NCBI GenBank assembly: GCA_033283265.1 | Contig: JAWMQN010000004.1 | Coordinates: 327,441 to 391,440, forward strand | Length of the DNA stretch: 64,000 bases | From: Mangrovimicrobium sp033283265 | GTDB taxonomy: Bacteria > Pseudomonadota > Gammaproteobacteria > Pseudomonadales > Halieaceae | Reading direction: 5' to 3' | In this document: in pieces, positions 62,979 to 64,000 of the stretch | Position numbering within the stretch: the first letter of the stretch is position 1 | Layout: each line of letters begins with the position of its first letter | Translations under genes and position numbers: made by a program | The notes under the pieces: generated by a model | Database searches by the model: none | What the model saw: only the letters and a program-made list of their open reading frames with translations | What the model was told of the DNA's origin: nothing

Positions 62979-63611
62979 TCAGGCGATACGCCGAATCGCG
63001 AGCAGGCCGGCACCCAGCATGAGCCCGGCCAGCAATGCCAGCGCCCAGTGCGCGTCCACAGGGACGGCTTCTACCGTAGCGGGGGCGGGAGCGGGAGGCG
63101 CCGCCGAGACCGAGAGCACGACACCCTGGATGCTACCGGAGACGATGTTGCGGAGGAAAGACCCGGGGTTACGATCCAGTTCGAAGGAGTTACCGGGCGA
63201 AATGAAAAGGGGGATATTGAGGTCTACACCGACCTGGCCCAGTGCTGGGTCCGGAATCAGATAGATTGCCCGGTTCGGTGCGCTGCTAGATCGGCCGAAC
63301 CTGAGAATACGCTTGCCGATAATCGTGCCGGCACTAGTAATCGGCCCGGAGTTCTCGTCGCTCAGTATGAAGGGTGGAAAATCGACCGTGTTGCCACCGC
63401 TGGTGCTGATCTCGAAGTTCACCGATGCACCGGTGTACTCGGGGACGGCGTCGGGCAGTTCAGTGTCCCAGTCGAAATAGCCGGTAGCCGTACCGCCGTC
63501 CGCGAAGACGACGTTCACCAGGGAGTAGCGGATCACATCCGCTTGGGAGCCCAGGGCGAAAACGGCCAGATACAGGGCCAGCAGGTACTTGAACAGCGTA
63601 CGATTAAGCAT
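62979..63611 (-). CDS. secreted beta-rich protein with IPTL-CTERM-like sorting tail
   Basis: The 210-residue protein has a signal peptide (about 1-24, ending GSQA). A beta-rich domain starts VIRYSLVNVVFADGGTATGYFDWD, as in PEP-CTERM-type surface proteins. A Pro/Ala linker is followed by AVPVDAHWALALLAGLMLG and a basic end (IRRIA). The [IV]P-x-x-x-x-WAL pattern plus helix plus basic end is the sorting-tail layout. The substrate class matches the protein at 377-2452, so the host should encode the matching sorting enzyme elsewhere. It converges on the flavin oxidase gene. Confidence 0.8.
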   Translation of the reverse strand: MLNRTLFKYLLALYLAVFALGSQADVIRYSLVNVVFADGGTATGYFDWDTELPDAVPEYTGASVNFEISTSGGNTVDFPPFILSDENSGPITSAGTIIGKRILRFGRSSSAPNRAIYLIPDPALGQVGVDLNIPLFISPGNSFELDRNPGSFLRNIVSGSIQGVVLSVSAAPPAPAPATVEAVPVDAHWALALLAGLMLGAGLLAIRRIA

Positions 63612-63878
63612 TTTTCACTCCGTGAAAGTTACCGCCTCCCTTTTCGAAGGCCCGATGCCTGCTGCGTGAAGGATCCCTCGAAGCAAGCCCGCTAAGAGAC
63701 AGAAAGGTTACTATCTAAGCAATCGCTATCGCATCTACTGAATGCACTTTTACTAAATTTTCGGCGGGTTAAAGGGATCTGACTTATTTTTTGAAGGCGA
63801 AAAAGCGAAAAAGGGCTCTGACCCCTTTATTGACCCCTTTATTCCCATGGTTTCGTGGTTGCAGACGGCGAGCTGTTG
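63612..63878. other. non-coding region with repeats before the IS21-like end
   Basis: The region is AT-richer than the rest of the window. It carries the REP-like copy and its tandem extension (63808-63843) and then leads into the insertion-sequence end. A 67-codon minus-strand frame at 63753-63956 runs through these repeats and is not a gene. Confidence 0.5.
63808..63843. repeat. REP-like repeat (copy 2) with tandem GACCCCTTTATT
   Basis: The AAAGGGCTCTGACCCCTTTATT core matches the element at 61374-61402. It is followed by an exact second copy of the 12-base unit GACCCCTTTATT (63820-63831 and 63832-63843). Confidence 0.65.
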
Positions 63879-64000
63879 ATTACCGCCCAAAATTGACCCA
63901 CTTAACGGGATAATTTCCATCCAAAACTGACCCACTGAATCGACTATCCTGCTCACTTTTTGAGCGGGGTATCAAGGAGTGATCACAGTGGGCATGTTAG
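63874..64000 (+). mobile_element. left end of an IS21-family-like insertion sequence
   Basis: The likely terminus is TGTTGATTACCGCCC near 63874. It is followed by two spaced repeats, CCAAAATTGACCCACTT (63887-63903) and CCAAAACTGACCCACTG (63921-63937). Multiple terminal repeats of this form, then a gene on the same strand, are typical of one IS21 branch. The element runs out of the window. Confidence 0.65.
63988..64000 (+). CDS. istA: istA-like transposase, 5' end only
   Basis: AAGGAG at 63974-63979 is followed by GTG at 63988 (an in-frame GTG also occurs at 63979). The visible codons read ITVGML from the upstream GTG, like the N-terminus of IstA transposases of IS21 elements. Only a few codons are inside the window, so the call rests mostly on the terminal repeats before it. 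Confidence 0.45.

Noticed and set aside
63753..63956. 67-codon minus-strand frame
   Set aside because: It spans REP-like repeats and the insertion-sequence end and has no ribosome site or domain.
1..64000. tRNA, rRNA and CRISPR elements
   Set aside because: I looked in the intergenic gaps and saw no cloverleaf-like sequence, rRNA stretch or regularly spaced repeats.

Overview
The window is GC-rich (about two thirds G+C by eye) and densely coded. It reads as a chromosomal segment of a Gram-negative, aerobic, probably marine gammaproteobacterium. The evidence is two TonB-dependent receptors, Mrp-type cation/proton antiporter genes, two soluble P450s, a PQQ dehydrogenase and IPTL-CTERM-like sorting tails. 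A Halieaceae/Cellvibrionales-type host fits, but that is inference. I see no rRNA, tRNA, CRISPR array or prophage.

Left part (1-17 kb). A DUF11-type surface protein is followed by a small oxidative operon: SDR, limonene-epoxide-hydrolase-like protein, TetR regulator and P450. This operon has a promoter whose -10 box lies inside a nearly perfect 23-bp dyad, the likely TetR operator. Next come a DCC-family protein on the other strand, ahpF with a textbook terminator, a Rap1a-like secreted protein, and a nine-gene Mrp-like antiporter operon (E-F-G-A'B-C-D-A''-small-D2). In that operon MrpA appears to be split into two distant pieces, and one gene seems to begin with ATC. An alpha/beta hydrolase closes the run.

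Centre (17-36 kb). A coupled pair encodes a small exported protein and a metalloprotease-like protein with MopE-type repeats. Two long minus-strand operons follow. One holds dienelactone hydrolase, MDR reductase, MFS transporter, PQQ dehydrogenase, a DUF7064-like protein, a CPT-like kinase and a P450. The other holds GST, NTF2-like protein, PqiA-like protein, LLM flavoprotein, a Tat-exported DUF7064-like protein, SDR, AraC regulator and TonB receptor. Together they look like uptake and stepwise oxidation of a hydrophobic, perhaps terpenoid or steroid-like compound; the substrate is not known.

Glycan region (36.7-48 kb). A plus-strand operon (GT39-like membrane protein, GT4, GT2, DUF2304) faces a minus-strand operon. 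The minus-strand operon has a sulfotransferase-GT4 fusion, an ABC-type membrane domain without ATPase, two sulfotransferases and a GT4. It probably makes a sulfated surface glycan or glycolipid.

Right part (48-64 kb). A one-haem secreted protein, a C45-type acylase, a TonB receptor and a SulP-STAS-cNMP transporter run toward a convergent cyclase-AAA-TPR protein resembling soluble adenylyl cyclase. After these come a small hypothetical protein, a fasciclin protein whose ribosome site lies in a long hairpin, a methyltransferase, a Tat-type flavin oxidase, a second IPTL-like surface protein, REP-like repeats, and the left end of an IS21-like element whose istA is cut by the window edge.
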